Counted from the first letter of the stretch, positions 28,750-35,810 are shown. The stretch is 64,000 nucleotides of DNA from Hyphomicrobiales bacterium (GCA_017305555.1 JAFKKM010000020.1:1-64000); one strand, 5' to 3'. Notes: generated by a model from the sequence alone, not told the origin. Translations and numbers: made by a program.

Positions 28750-29151
28750 ATGGAAGTCAACGGACAATGTCACTGCGGACAGATTTCATTCGCGGCAATG
28801 GTCGATCCGTCCCGGGTGTCGATCTGTCATTGCAGTGATTGCCAGGCGCTCACCGGATCGCCATTCCGCGTCACAGTGTTGACCGCGCGTGACAACATTC
28901 GGCTCAGCAGCGCGGCGCTGAAGATGTATGTCAAGGTCGGCGACAGCGGCGGCAAGCGTCGCCAGTATTTCTGCCCCGAATGCGGAACGCCGATGTTCAC
29001 CAGCGGCGACGACGAGACGAGCGAGTGGGGTATTCGCTGGGGATGCATCCGCCAGCGTGCTGACCTCAAGCCGATGCGTCAGATCTGGCGACGCTCCGCA
29101 GTGTCGTGGCTGGGCGAGGTGGACCAGCTTCCGAGCCGCGCCACGGACTAA
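28750..29151 (+). CDS. GFA-family zinc protein
   Basis: A 133-residue protein of the GFA/CENP-V fold. It has the zinc-binding pattern GQCHCG, then CHCSDCQ, then FCPECGTPMF. The family includes the glutathione-dependent formaldehyde-activating protein, but most members have no proven activity. I place the start at 28750 (MEVNGQCHCG) because GGAGG lies 6 bp before it; an upstream in-frame GTG at 28732 would overlap that ribosome site. Confidence 0.9.
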   Translation: MEVNGQCHCGQISFAAMVDPSRVSICHCSDCQALTGSPFRVTVLTARDNIRLSSAALKMYVKVGDSGGKRRQYFCPECGTPMFTSGDDETSEWGIRWGCIRQRADLKPMRQIWRRSAVSWLGEVDQLPSRATD

Positions 29152-29201
29152 GCCGCCCGGCGCTTGCGTCGACAGCAGCCGAAAGGCTAAAGAGGGGCGG
29201 C

Positions 29202-29278
29202 GGGCGGCTAGCTCAGCTGGTTAGAGCATCTCGTTTACACCGAGAGGGTCTGCGGTTCGAATCCGTAGCCGCCCACCA
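29202..29278 (+). tRNA. tRNA-Val (anticodon UAC)
   Basis: A complete 77 nt tRNA with encoded CCA. Acceptor arms are GGGCGGC and GCCGCCC. The anticodon stem TCTCG/CGAGA encloses loop TTTACAC, giving anticodon UAC, which reads GUA and other GUN codons. The T-loop GGTTCGAATCC and D-arm GCTCAGCTGGTTAGAGC are standard. Confidence 0.97.
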
Positions 29279-29317
29279 CTTTCATCCCATCGCCGCAGAT
29301 ATTCGACGCCCTTCGCG

Positions 29318-29782
29318 CTACAGCATCGCGAAGGCGCTGGAGACCATTGCCACCGGCTTGCCGTCGCTCGCCGCGCTCAGCGTGACGCGGCCAAAGCTCA
29401 TGGTGCGGCCGAGCCGCACCACGCGCGCGTCCGCCACCACATCCGACGAACTCACCGCCTTGAGGAAGTGCGTGGTTTGATCCACCGTCGTCATCGGACG
29501 GAAGCCGCCCGCCGCTGTCAGGATCGCCATCACCATCGAGGTGTCCGCCAGCGCCATCAAGGCCTGGCCGCAGACGATGCCGCCCTGGCGGCACAGACGA
29601 TCCGAGAACGGCATCCGCAGGACCGCGCCCGGCTGCCAGTCGGCAGCCGCGCCGGGCGGCGGTGCAGTGTCGATACGCTCGAGCGTCAGCTTGAGGTCCT
29701 GTACCCATGGCGCAAAGACGTCGCCCAGCACCCGCCTTGCGGCATCGAGATCGAAATCGGCGGTCGTCGGTTCGGCGGTCAT
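29318..29782 (-). CDS. PaaI-family hot-dog thioesterase
   Basis: A 154-residue protein with the hot-dog core QGGIVCGQALMALADTSMVM, then TTVDQTTHFLKAVSSSDVVA and VRLGRTMSFGRVTL. It probably hydrolyses an acyl-CoA, with unknown specificity. I use the ATG at 29782 (MTAEPTTADFDLD); the frame is open to 29902, but that part overlaps the region before the small lipoprotein and has no family resemblance. The gene converges on tRNA-Val. Confidence 0.87.
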   Translation of the reverse strand: MTAEPTTADFDLDAARRVLGDVFAPWVQDLKLTLERIDTAPPPGAAADWQPGAVLRMPFSDRLCRQGGIVCGQALMALADTSMVMAILTAAGGFRPMTTVDQTTHFLKAVSSSDVVADARVVRLGRTMSFGRVTLSAASDGKPVAMVSSAFAML

Positions 29783-29943
29783 CGGTGCGTCATCTCCCGG
29801 TTTCTCTGGTCGATCGAGTGTAGGGGAGTTCCATCGGCTTTGGCAGCGGCTTCCGCGGGCCCGGTCCGATTGCCGCACGGCTTGAACGCAAAGTGGGTTC
29901 ACCGGTACAATTGCTGGCGGGATGTGTATTGCGTGAGGGTGGC

Positions 29944-30063
29944 ATGGTCGGGCGGATCACCGTGGTTATTGGTCTGATTGTCCTCGGTCTGGTGTTGAGC
30001 GGCTGCACCAAATGCGGTCCGATCTGGGATGATTGGCAGGCGCCGAAATCGTGCCGATCCTGA
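29944..30063 (+). CDS. Small Cys-rich lipoprotein, 39 residues
   Basis: A tiny gene with a strong ribosome site (GAGGGTGG) before the ATG. The signal segment VVIGLIVLGLVLSGC ends in a lipobox, with Cys21 as the lipid site. The mature peptide has only 19 residues: CTKCGPIWDDWQAPKSCRS, with three cysteines in all and a Trp-rich middle. It is followed within 46 bp by a secreted protein gene on the same strand. I believe short lipoproteins of this pattern recur in Bradyrhizobium relatives, but I cannot name a function. Confidence 0.6.
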   Translation: MVGRITVVIGLIVLGLVLSGCTKCGPIWDDWQAPKSCRS

Positions 30064-30108
30064 ATGCGGGCGTTGCAAGCGGGCTGTGAGCCAATGGGAG
30101 TGTTCGGT

Positions 30109-30387
30109 ATGAAGATTTTACGTGCGGCGGTGATATTCGCGCTGTTCGCGACCCCCGCATTGGCTCAGACGCCGAACGTCAACCTGATCCCCGAGCTTCC
30201 GTCCAAGACGCCGGAGCAGATCGAGCAGGACAAGCAACTGCAGAGAGAGTACCGCAACTCGCTGCGCAAGATTCCTGATGCCAAGGCGTCTAACGATCCG
30301 TGGGGCTCGGTGCGCAGCACCGATGCGCCAGCGGCCCCGCGTGCCAAGCCGAAATCCAAGCCCCGCAGCGCCAGCCACCAGCAATAG
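30109..30387 (+). CDS. Secreted or periplasmic protein, unknown function
   Basis: A 92-residue protein. The start at 30109 (MKILRAAVIFALFATPALAQ) has GGAGTG upstream and gives a classical Sec signal peptide with an ALA-Q cleavage site. The mature part is polar, with a helical middle (LPSKTPEQIEQDKQLQREYR) and a basic, Pro- and Lys-rich tail (PRAKPKSKPRSASHQQ) that could bind nucleic acid or the cell surface. No family is recognised. It probably shares a transcript with the small lipoprotein. Confidence 0.65.
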   Translation: MKILRAAVIFALFATPALAQTPNVNLIPELPSKTPEQIEQDKQLQREYRNSLRKIPDAKASNDPWGSVRSTDAPAAPRAKPKSKPRSASHQQ

Positions 30388-30452
30388 CATTTGCCTGCTT
30401 CCGCCGTAGGCTCGCCGGTGCCTTTGACTGTCCGTTGGGTTCGGCCTGAGGT

Positions 30453-30500
30453 TTGGCGCGTTTCTTCAAGTGAACCGGTTTCCAGTTCGCTCGAAAACGC
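30453..30500 (+). repeat. Repeat family C, copy 1
   Basis: The stretch GCGCGTTTCTTCAAGTGAAC followed by CGGTTTCCAGTTCGCTCG and AAAACGC matches copies at 38895 (reversed) and 50073. It lies just upstream of the fluoride riboswitch. Confidence 0.7.
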
Positions 30501-30519
30501 GGTAAGTTGGCGTTCAAGT

Positions 30520-30572
30520 TGATGGGGATGGGGTTCCCCCGATAACCGCCGCAAGGCTGATGACTCCTACCG
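30520..30572 (+). ncRNA. Fluoride riboswitch (crcB motif)
   Basis: The aptamer consensus is present: GGGGATGGGGTTCCCC, then GATAACCGCC, then GGCTGATGACTCCTACC. The GATGG/TTCCCCC pairing, the AACCGCC pseudoknot strand and the highly conserved GCTGATGACTCCTAC end are in the right order. It sits 61 bp before the crcB start codon, so fluoride should switch on crcB. Downstream, GGGCGCG (30572-30578) can pair with CGCGCCC (30611-30617). The latter can also form a hairpin with the crcB Shine-Dalgarno region. Confidence 0.93.
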
Positions 30573-30632
30573 GGCGCGTTGGTGCCGGGAGGAGGCTGTC
30601 TTCACCCGAGCGCGCCCATGATGGGAGCGCAT

Positions 30633-31037
30633 ATGATCGGGACGAGCATTTTCATGAATCTGCAATTGATCGCGGCCGTGGCTCTGGGAGGCGCGATCGG
30701 TTCGGTCGGGCGTTATCTCGCCGGCATCGGCGCGGGCAAGCTGTTCGGCATCGGCTTTCCCTGGGGCACGCTGGTCATCAACATCGCCGGGTCGTTCCTG
30801 ATCGGCGTATTCGTCGAATGCTTCGCGCTGCGTTGGGATTTGCCGCAGGCGGCGCGGGTATTCCTCACCGTCGGCATCTGCGGCGGCTTCACTACGTTTT
30901 CGACCTTCTCGCTGGAATCCTTTCTGATGATCGAACGTGGCGAGTTAGGGTCGGCGGCCGCCTATATCGCAGGCTCGGTAGTGGTATCGATCCTGGCGCT
31001 GTTTGCCGGCCTGCACCTGATCCGCACGGTCAGCTAG
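30633..31037 (+). CDS. crcB: Fluoride exporter CrcB (Fluc)
   Basis: A 134-residue, four-helix inner-membrane protein that forms a dual-topology dimeric fluoride channel. GGAIGSVGRYLAG, the pore segment WGTLVINIAGSFLIG with the conserved Asn, and GICGGFTTFSTFSLE with the phenylalanine-box region are intact. I chose the ATG at 30633, with GGGAG 7 bp before it; a later ATG at 30654 also lies before the first helix. It is controlled by the upstream fluoride riboswitch. Its 3' end overlaps the next, convergent gene by 8 bp. Confidence 0.96.
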   Translation: MIGTSIFMNLQLIAAVALGGAIGSVGRYLAGIGAGKLFGIGFPWGTLVINIAGSFLIGVFVECFALRWDLPQAARVFLTVGICGGFTTFSTFSLESFLMIERGELGSAAAYIAGSVVVSILALFAGLHLIRTVS

Positions 31038-31308
31038 AGCGGGGCTCATCGTCCGGCTCGCGCGGTGTGTGCTCGTCGCTGTCGTCGCGCGTCGGCATGT
31101 CGTCGTAGCCGTGGCGGCTGCTGTAGAACACCAGCGCCATCAGTCCGACGCCGACGATCAAGGACACCGTGACGCCCGCGAGCAGCGCGATGACGCCTGC
31201 GGCCGGCATCGGCTCCGAGCCGGTGGTGAGGCCGCTATAGGCGTACCAGCCGACGCCGGCCAGCAATGCCAGCAGTGCGGCAACGAGAATCCAGGCTCCG
31301 ATGCGCAT
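31030..31308 (-). CDS. Small two-helix membrane protein, unknown function
   Basis: A 92-residue protein starting MRIGAWILVAALLALLAGVGWYA, with a second helix (VIALLAGVTVSLIVGVGLMALVF) and a strongly acidic and basic cytoplasmic tail (DDMPTRDDSDEHTPREPDDE). The start at 31308 removes a polar extension possible from 31371. No family is recognised. Its stop codon lies inside the crcB coding sequence of the other strand. Confidence 0.65.
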   Translation of the reverse strand: MRIGAWILVAALLALLAGVGWYAYSGLTTGSEPMPAAGVIALLAGVTVSLIVGVGLMALVFYSSRHGYDDMPTRDDSDEHTPREPDDEPRSS

Positions 31309-31432
31309 GGTGATCGTCCAGACATGTTCGGCGCAGGGGGAGCGTCGGTCTTTTGTGTCCTGAACCTCCAAGGCGGCTTTGGCAACCGCTGCTTTGGCTC
31401 AAGGAGAACTGGTCTCTAGCCGGACATAACAA

Positions 31433-31465
31433 CGCCGTCGGACGGAGTATGTTCGTCCGACGGCG
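31433..31465. other. Strong 12 bp inverted repeat
   Basis: CGCCGTCGGACG and CGTCCGACGGCG are perfect complements separated by 9 bases. The hairpin lies between the divergent start of the small membrane protein (31308) and the 3' end of the NTF2-like gene (31553). No T-run follows on either strand. On the minus strand it may end the NTF2-like transcript, or it may bind a regulator. Confidence 0.5.
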
Positions 31466-31552
31466 GTGCCGAGGCCCGAGCCCTGAAATTTCCCGGTGAC
31501 CTTGGGTTCACCCGGTTGGAAAAAAGGTTCAACGGCGTTTGCATTATTTCGA

Positions 31553-31993
31553 TTACGGCACCGCGACTGTGACCGTTTCCTCCATGATCCGAGTCCGGTC
31601 GCCATCGCGAACGACGGTCGCGGTGTAATAGCCGTGGAACGGCTTGTCCCCGAGCTTGGCCTGCCACTCGCCGGTATTGAAGATGAAGTTGCCTTCGGAA
31701 CGCGAGATGATTCGCTTCACCGTGTAGTCGTGCAGTCCAAGAGCGAGCGCGGCCTGGAAGCTGCCGCGAATCGCGGCGCGGCCCTGGAAGATGCCACTGG
31801 GCGTGACCCGGATAGCGTTCTCCGTGAAGGCATCGGCCATCGCCTCGAGGTCACCGCGATTGTAAGCCTCGGCGAAATGTCGCTGCATTTCGGCGGAGGG
31901 GTCGTCACCGGGGGATTGCTGAGCCGGTGCCTGCTGCGGCGCGCCTGCAAGCACAAGCGCCGCGAGTATCGCACAAATTGCTTGTGGCCTCAT
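31553..31993 (-). CDS. Secreted NTF2-like (SnoaL/DUF4440) protein
   Basis: A 146-residue exported protein. A Sec signal peptide (MRPQAICAILAALVLAGAPQ, cleavage after APA) is followed by one cone-shaped NTF2-like domain: AEAYNRGDLEAMADAFTENA, GIFQGRAAIRGSFQAAL and FHGYYTATVVRDGDRTRI. Members of this group are small-molecule isomerases, hydrolases or binding proteins of mostly unknown function. It is a single gene. Confidence 0.8.
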   Translation of the reverse strand: MRPQAICAILAALVLAGAPQQAPAQQSPGDDPSAEMQRHFAEAYNRGDLEAMADAFTENAIRVTPSGIFQGRAAIRGSFQAALALGLHDYTVKRIISRSEGNFIFNTGEWQAKLGDKPFHGYYTATVVRDGDRTRIMEETVTVAVP

Positions 31994-32061
31994 CTGGGTT
32001 CTCCGCCGCCAAGGTTATTGCGGAAGCCGCACCGAAAGCAGTCGAGCCGAGAGAATTGCTT

Positions 32062-32238
32062 TCATTTTTCGACGCGCCAGCTTCCCAAGAGGAAAACTTT
32101 ACGTGGTCTCCGACGGGGTTCGGCCTGGTCGTGAACATCGTTGAGATCGACGGCATGACGTCGCAATAGAAGCTTTGCCAGTGCGCCAACGACCAGAAAC
32201 GGCGTCACATAAATCGCGAATACCTCAAGCGCTTTCAT
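32062..32238 (-). CDS. Small membrane protein, 58 residues
   Basis: The frame starts MKALEVFAIYVTPFLVVGAL with an excellent ribosome site (GGAGGGA, 6 bases before the ATG). It has one membrane helix (residues 5-24) and a basic and acidic tail (LLLRRHAVDLNDVHDQAEPR). The ribosome site, the signal-anchor pattern and the absence of a better frame support a real gene. It lies upstream of the NTF2-like gene on the same strand, with 68 bp between. The function is unknown. Confidence 0.6.
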   Translation of the reverse strand: MKALEVFAIYVTPFLVVGALAKLLLRRHAVDLNDVHDQAEPRRRPRKVFLLGSWRVEK

Positions 32239-32294
32239 CGCCGCTCCCTCCGCGATAGGGCTTGAGACATTACCATAGGCGGATCGGACGGGGC

Positions 32295-32302
32295 GGGATT
32301 TT
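32295..32302. repeat. Target-site duplication, left (GGGATTTT)
   Basis: Eight bases immediately outside the left terminal repeat, repeated exactly at 34392-34399 outside the right end. Eight bases is the duplication length known for the IS1595 family. Confidence 0.9.
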
Positions 32303-32327
32303 CAGATTTATCCCTTGACGACAAGTA
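32303..32327 (+). repeat. Left terminal inverted repeat
   Basis: It begins CAGATTTATCCCTTGACG and continues ACAAGTA. It matches the complement of the right end at 24 of 25 positions; the single difference is A against C at position 19. Confidence 0.92.
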
Positions 32328-32385
32328 ACAATATCCGTATTCTATCCCTCAATCGCAGGTAGAAAGCCGCGAAAGGGATAGGGCG

Positions 32386-33261
32386 ATGGCGAAATACACG
32401 TTCAAACAGTTCCAAGAAGAGTATCCGAACGACGCTGCCTGTCTCGCCAAACTGATGGAAATCAACTTCGGCGGGACGGAGATCGTTTGTCCCGGTTGCA
32501 AACAGCGGGCAACGTTCCACCCCATGAGCAAGCGCCGCGCCTATGCCTGTCAGGCGTGTGGTCATCACGTTTATCCGGCCGCTGGCACGATCTTTCATAA
32601 GTCGCGGACCAATCTGACAAAGTGGTTCTTTGCCATGTACCTGATGACCAGCACGCGCCACGGCGTTGCCGCTAAGGAGGTGCAGCGGCAGTTGGGTGTC
32701 ACCTACAAGTGCGCATGGCGCATGTGCCACGAACTCCGCAAGCTGATGGCGTCGGCTGACGACAAATGGGGCGGCCCGATGGATGGCCATGTTGAAATTG
32801 ACGAGACCTTCGTCGGCGGCAGACGCAAGCACGGCGAGCCCGACAACAAGACGGTCATGTTTGGAATGCTTCAGCGCGATGGCCGCTTATTGGCCGCGCC
32901 GATCCCGGATGTGACGACCTACACCGTTGAAGGCATCATCAACGAAAACATTCCGGTCGGGACCGTCATCAGCACCGATGAAAGCTGGGTCTATCATGGC
33001 CTCAAACACGTTTACGAGCACGGCACAGTGAACCATTCGGCGAAGGAATATGTTCGCGGCGTCCATCATGTGAACGGGCTGGAAAGCCATTGGTCGCTGT
33101 TTAAGCGCGCCATCAAGGGCACGCACGTTCACATTTCGGCCAAGCACTCTTGGAAGTATGTCAGTGAATTCAGCTACCGCCGCAACATGCGTAAATCGCA
33201 CTGGGCGATGTTTAATCTTCTTGTGGAGGCTTTCGCGCTGCCGCGCCTACAAGACGCATGA
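32386..33261 (+). CDS. IS1595-family transposase (zinc ribbon plus ISXO2-like domain)
   Basis: A 291-residue transposase. The N-terminal zinc ribbon has CPGC (residues 35-38) and CQAC (55-58). A helical linker follows (YLMTSTRHGVAAKEVQRQLG). The catalytic domain has the first acidic residue in HVEIDETFVGG, the second in VISTDESWVYHG, and the third region in HHVNGLESHWSLFKRAIKGT, in agreement with the DDE-type centre of this family. It appears intact. TTGACG inside the left end may be part of its promoter. Its last 50 bp overlap the convergent protease gene. Confidence 0.95.
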   Translation: MAKYTFKQFQEEYPNDAACLAKLMEINFGGTEIVCPGCKQRATFHPMSKRRAYACQACGHHVYPAAGTIFHKSRTNLTKWFFAMYLMTSTRHGVAAKEVQRQLGVTYKCAWRMCHELRKLMASADDKWGGPMDGHVEIDETFVGGRRKHGEPDNKTVMFGMLQRDGRLLAAPIPDVTTYTVEGIINENIPVGTVISTDESWVYHGLKHVYEHGTVNHSAKEYVRGVHHVNGLESHWSLFKRAIKGTHVHISAKHSWKYVSEFSYRRNMRKSHWAMFNLLVEAFALPRLQDA

Positions 33262-34354
33262 AATCCTCTCTGTGAGTGGGGTTTGCGTCGCTGGCGAGAG
33301 GGGAAGACTCTGCGACGGGAGGCACCGTCCCCTCAGATTTCAATCTCTCCAGCAACAAAGCATTAGTATCGTCGCGATCTTTCTTTAATTTTGGCAAATT
33401 CATAACTTCCCAAATTGTCCAAGCAGGTAGTAGGCATGTCATCCCGCTTAGGCCCTTTATATATTTGCCATGCTGAATGAGAGGAACGTCGCCCGTAGAT
33501 TCACCCTTTTGCTTTTTGAGATTTCCTTCTGCTATTTCCCATTGTTCTGGGAATTGAGCGAAGTGCACCCCGAGCAGACTTAGAAGGTTCGTGCCTGACA
33601 GTAAAATTTCTTGTGTATCAGGTGTATCTCCAAGCCTCTCTTCTAAGTCGTATCCTGGGGTTCTATAGATGAAAACGGGAGAACCTGAATAGCCACTACG
33701 GGAATGCAGATCGACGCAATAGCAATCAGCCATAAAACCATTCGGTTGCTGAATTGGAGCTGGCATCACACTAATATTGCCAAATCTCACAGCGGGTCTG
33801 TTGATCGGACCGCCGTCATGGTCGATGAACCTACCAACCATAAAAACATCTTCCCCCGGACCTAGTTTCTCTCTTTCAATGATTTCTTTAGTCACGAATG
33901 TATTTGGGGCTTTAATCATCGAAAAGAGGTGAGATTGGTTTAGGTTCAGCCTTATTACAGCGATGTCAAATCTAGGGTCGAACTCCCAATCCTCCGGACC
34001 GAAATCAAAAATATCCGTCCCACCGTCCTTTTTGTTGACACGCAATACAGATGCCCCATCGCGCACCGCGACGTGCCAATTCGTGACTGCGTAGACGAAA
34101 GCCCGGTCACCATGATCGGCCGGAACCGCGACGAAAAATGCGGTCCCACCGAAATCTCTGCCTGCCTCTGCATCGGCGACATTATGATAGAGATAGGCGA
34201 CACAATTCAGCGTCTTTGACGGTATGCGTGGCACGCCGATTGACTCCATTCTTGAGAACCGTGTCCCGCCCGTAGACACATGGCTTATTTGCCGTTTCTC
34301 AAAATCTAAGCCCGACAAGAAGTCCAGAAAATTATTGGTTGATGAAGCGAACAT
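33212..34354 (-). CDS. Trypsin-like serine protease, transposon passenger
   Basis: A 380-residue protein with a chymotrypsin/HtrA-type peptidase fold. The triad can be placed at His94 (VTNWHVA), Asp130 (RFDIAVIRL) and Ser223 (SGYSGSPVF). There is no signal peptide, PDZ domain or membrane helix, so it should act in the cytoplasm. The ending GAAARKPPQED is polar. The likely start is the ATG at 34354, only 12 bp from the right terminal repeat; an internal ATG at 34249 (MESIGVPRIP) would still keep the triad. It is AT-richer than its neighbours, a sign of transfer. It is not needed for transposition in known family members, so I treat it as a passenger. Confidence 0.85.
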   Translation of the reverse strand: MFASSTNNFLDFLSGLDFEKRQISHVSTGGTRFSRMESIGVPRIPSKTLNCVAYLYHNVADAEAGRDFGGTAFFVAVPADHGDRAFVYAVTNWHVAVRDGASVLRVNKKDGGTDIFDFGPEDWEFDPRFDIAVIRLNLNQSHLFSMIKAPNTFVTKEIIEREKLGPGEDVFMVGRFIDHDGGPINRPAVRFGNISVMPAPIQQPNGFMADCYCVDLHSRSGYSGSPVFIYRTPGYDLEERLGDTPDTQEILLSGTNLLSLLGVHFAQFPEQWEIAEGNLKKQKGESTGDVPLIQHGKYIKGLSGMTCLLPAWTIWEVMNLPKLKKDRDDTNALLLERLKSEGTVPPVAESSPLASDANPTHREDFMRLVGAAARKPPQED

Positions 34355-34366
34355 GTTCTCTACTCA

Positions 34367-34391
34367 TACTTGGCGTCAAGGGATAAATCTG
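34367..34391 (-). repeat. Right terminal inverted repeat
   Basis: On the minus strand it reads CAGATTTATCCCTTGACG and then CCAAGTA, matching the left end with one mismatch. Confidence 0.92.
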
Positions 34392-34399
34392 GGGATTTT
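34392..34399. repeat. Target-site duplication, right (GGGATTTT)
   Basis: An exact copy of 32295-32302, directly outside the right terminal repeat. Confidence 0.9.
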
Positions 34400-34405
34400 C
34401 AAAAA

Positions 34406-34420
34406 GAACATATTGCGAAC
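34406..34420 (+). promoter_or_regulatory. LexA (SOS) box of recA
   Basis: GAAC, seven bases (ATATTGC), GAAC: the direct-repeat LexA site of alphaproteobacteria. It overlaps a candidate -35 (TTGCGA, 34413-34418), with TACATT at 34436-34441 as the -10, spacing 17. It lies 113 bp before the recA start and 6 bp from the target duplication of the insertion element. Confidence 0.88.
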
Positions 34421-34532
34421 AAGGAACAAATAGGGTACATTCTCGGCCATCCGAATTGACGACCCAAGTTTCTGTTCAGCCTCGTCCGCCTTCGTTGTCC
34501 CCCTGGCGAATCCCGTTCATAAGGAGCACCAC

Positions 34533-35621
34533 ATGTCTGCTACTGCCCTGCGTATCGTCGAAGGATCCTCCATGGACAAGACTAAAGCGCTGTCCGCCGC
34601 GCTGTCCCAAATTGAGCGTCAGTTCGGCAAGGGCTCGGTGATGAAACTGGGCAAGAACGACCGCTCGATGGACATCGAGACGATTTCGTCGGGGTCGCTC
34701 GGGCTGGACATCGCGCTCGGCGTCGGTGGGTTGCCGAAGGGACGCATCGTCGAGATTTACGGGCCGGAATCTTCGGGTAAGACCACGCTGGCGCTGCATT
34801 GCGTGGCGGAGGCACAGAAGAAGGGCGGCATCTGCGCCTTCATCGACGCCGAGCACGCGCTCGACCCGGTCTATGCCCGCAAGCTCGGCGTCAATGTCGA
34901 CGAGCTTCTGATTTCGCAGCCCGACCATGGCGAGCAGGCGCTAGAGATCGCCGACACGCTGGTGCGCTCCGGCGCGGTGGACGTCTTGATCATCGATTCG
35001 GTGGCCGCGCTGGTGCCGCGCGCCGAACTCGAGGGCGAGATGGGCGATGCGCTGCCGGGCTTGCAGGCGCGGTTGATGAGTCAGGCGCTGCGCAAGCTGA
35101 CCGCCTCGATCAACAAGTCCAACACCATGGTGATTTTCATCAACCAGATCCGCATGAAGATCGGGGTGATGTACGGCTCGCCGGAAACCACCACCGGCGG
35201 CAACGCACTGAAGTTCTACGCTTCGGTGCGGCTCGATATCCGCCGCATCGGCGCCATCAAGGAGCGTGACGAGGTGATCGGTAACTCCACCCGCGTCAAG
35301 GTGGTGAAGAACAAGCTGGCGCCGCCGTTCAAGCAGGTCGAATTCGACATCATGTACGGCGAGGGCGTGTCGAAGATGGGCGAAATCCTCGATCTCGGCG
35401 TCAAGGCCGGGATCGTCGAGAAGTCGGGCGCCTGGTTCTCCTACGACAGCCAGCGGCTCGGGCAGGGTCGCGAGAACGCCAAGGCCTTCCTGCGCGCTAA
35501 TCCGGACATGACGGCCAAGATCGAGGTCGCGATCCGGCAGAATTCCGGGCTGATCGCCGAGCAGATTTTGGCTGGCACGCCGGAGCGCGATGCGGACGGC
35601 GAAGAGCCTGCGGAAGATTGA
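34533..35621 (+). CDS. recA: Recombinase A
   Basis: A 362-residue DNA strand-exchange ATPase and SOS co-protease. The Walker A motif is [12 protein letters not shown], Walker B is [12 protein letters not shown], and the L2 loop region contains the conserved [20 protein letters not shown]. The ATG at 34533 has AAGGAG upstream and adds 13 residues ([13 protein letters not shown]) before the usual MDKTKAL start at 34572. An intact SOS box lies upstream despite the neighbouring insertion. The acidic tail ([12 protein letters not shown]) is normal. Confidence 0.98.
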   Translation: MSATALRIVEGSSMDKTKALSAALSQIERQFGKGSVMKLGKNDRSMDIETISSGSLGLDIALGVGGLPKGRIVEIYGPESSGKTTLALHCVAEAQKKGGICAFIDAEHALDPVYARKLGVNVDELLISQPDHGEQALEIADTLVRSGAVDVLIIDSVAALVPRAELEGEMGDALPGLQARLMSQALRKLTASINKSNTMVIFINQIRMKIGVMYGSPETTTGGNALKFYASVRLDIRRIGAIKERDEVIGNSTRVKVVKNKLAPPFKQVEFDIMYGEGVSKMGEILDLGVKAGIVEKSGAWFSYDSQRLGQGRENAKAFLRANPDMTAKIEVAIRQNSGLIAEQILAGTPERDADGEEPAED

Positions 35622-35667
35622 GCTTCCGGGACTTGAGTTCGTCGTAACTTGAGTTGCGGCGTGACCC

Positions 35668-35692
35668 CAAAGCCTCGGGAATCGGCTTTGGA
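35668..35692. terminator. Hairpin after recA
   Basis: CCAAAGCC and GGCTTTGG pair around a 9-base loop, 47 bp after the recA stop codon. No T-run follows immediately, so it could be a weak or Rho-assisted terminator. Confidence 0.45.
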
Positions 35693-35810
35693 TCCGGTCA
35701 TGCCTTCGGAAGCGAACGGGCGCTGTGGACGTTGAGTTGCCGACGTCCCCAGTGCCCGTTTGATTTTTGACAGGGTTCTGTCTTCAGATTTTTTTACAGC
35801 GGCGTGGCTT

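Larger units (their letters stand above)
32303..34391. mobile_element. IS1595-family insertion element with protease passenger
   Basis: A 2,089 bp element defined by three agreeing signals. The 25 bp ends (32303-32327 and 34367-34391) are inverted repeats with one mismatch; both begin CAGATTTATCCCTTGACG. An 8 bp direct repeat flanks the element. Inside is a transposase with a zinc ribbon and an ISXO2-like catalytic domain. The rest is filled by a convergent serine-protease gene that is AT-richer than the host. The element sits between the small membrane protein gene and recA. Intact ends, target duplication and transposase suggest a fairly recent insertion. Confidence 0.93.

Noticed and set aside
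26217-28760. An 847-codon open frame antisense to lon
   Set aside because: It is the complement of a strongly conserved gene, is rich in Arg, His and Asp as expected for antisense of GC-rich codons, and has no family resemblance. The same holds for long antisense frames over clpX, gcvP, the EmrA-like gene and purL.
29106-29480. An open frame on the plus strand across tRNA-Val
   Set aside because: It contains the tRNA-derived peptide GGRLAQLVRASRLHREG and begins inside the GFA gene; it has no independent support.
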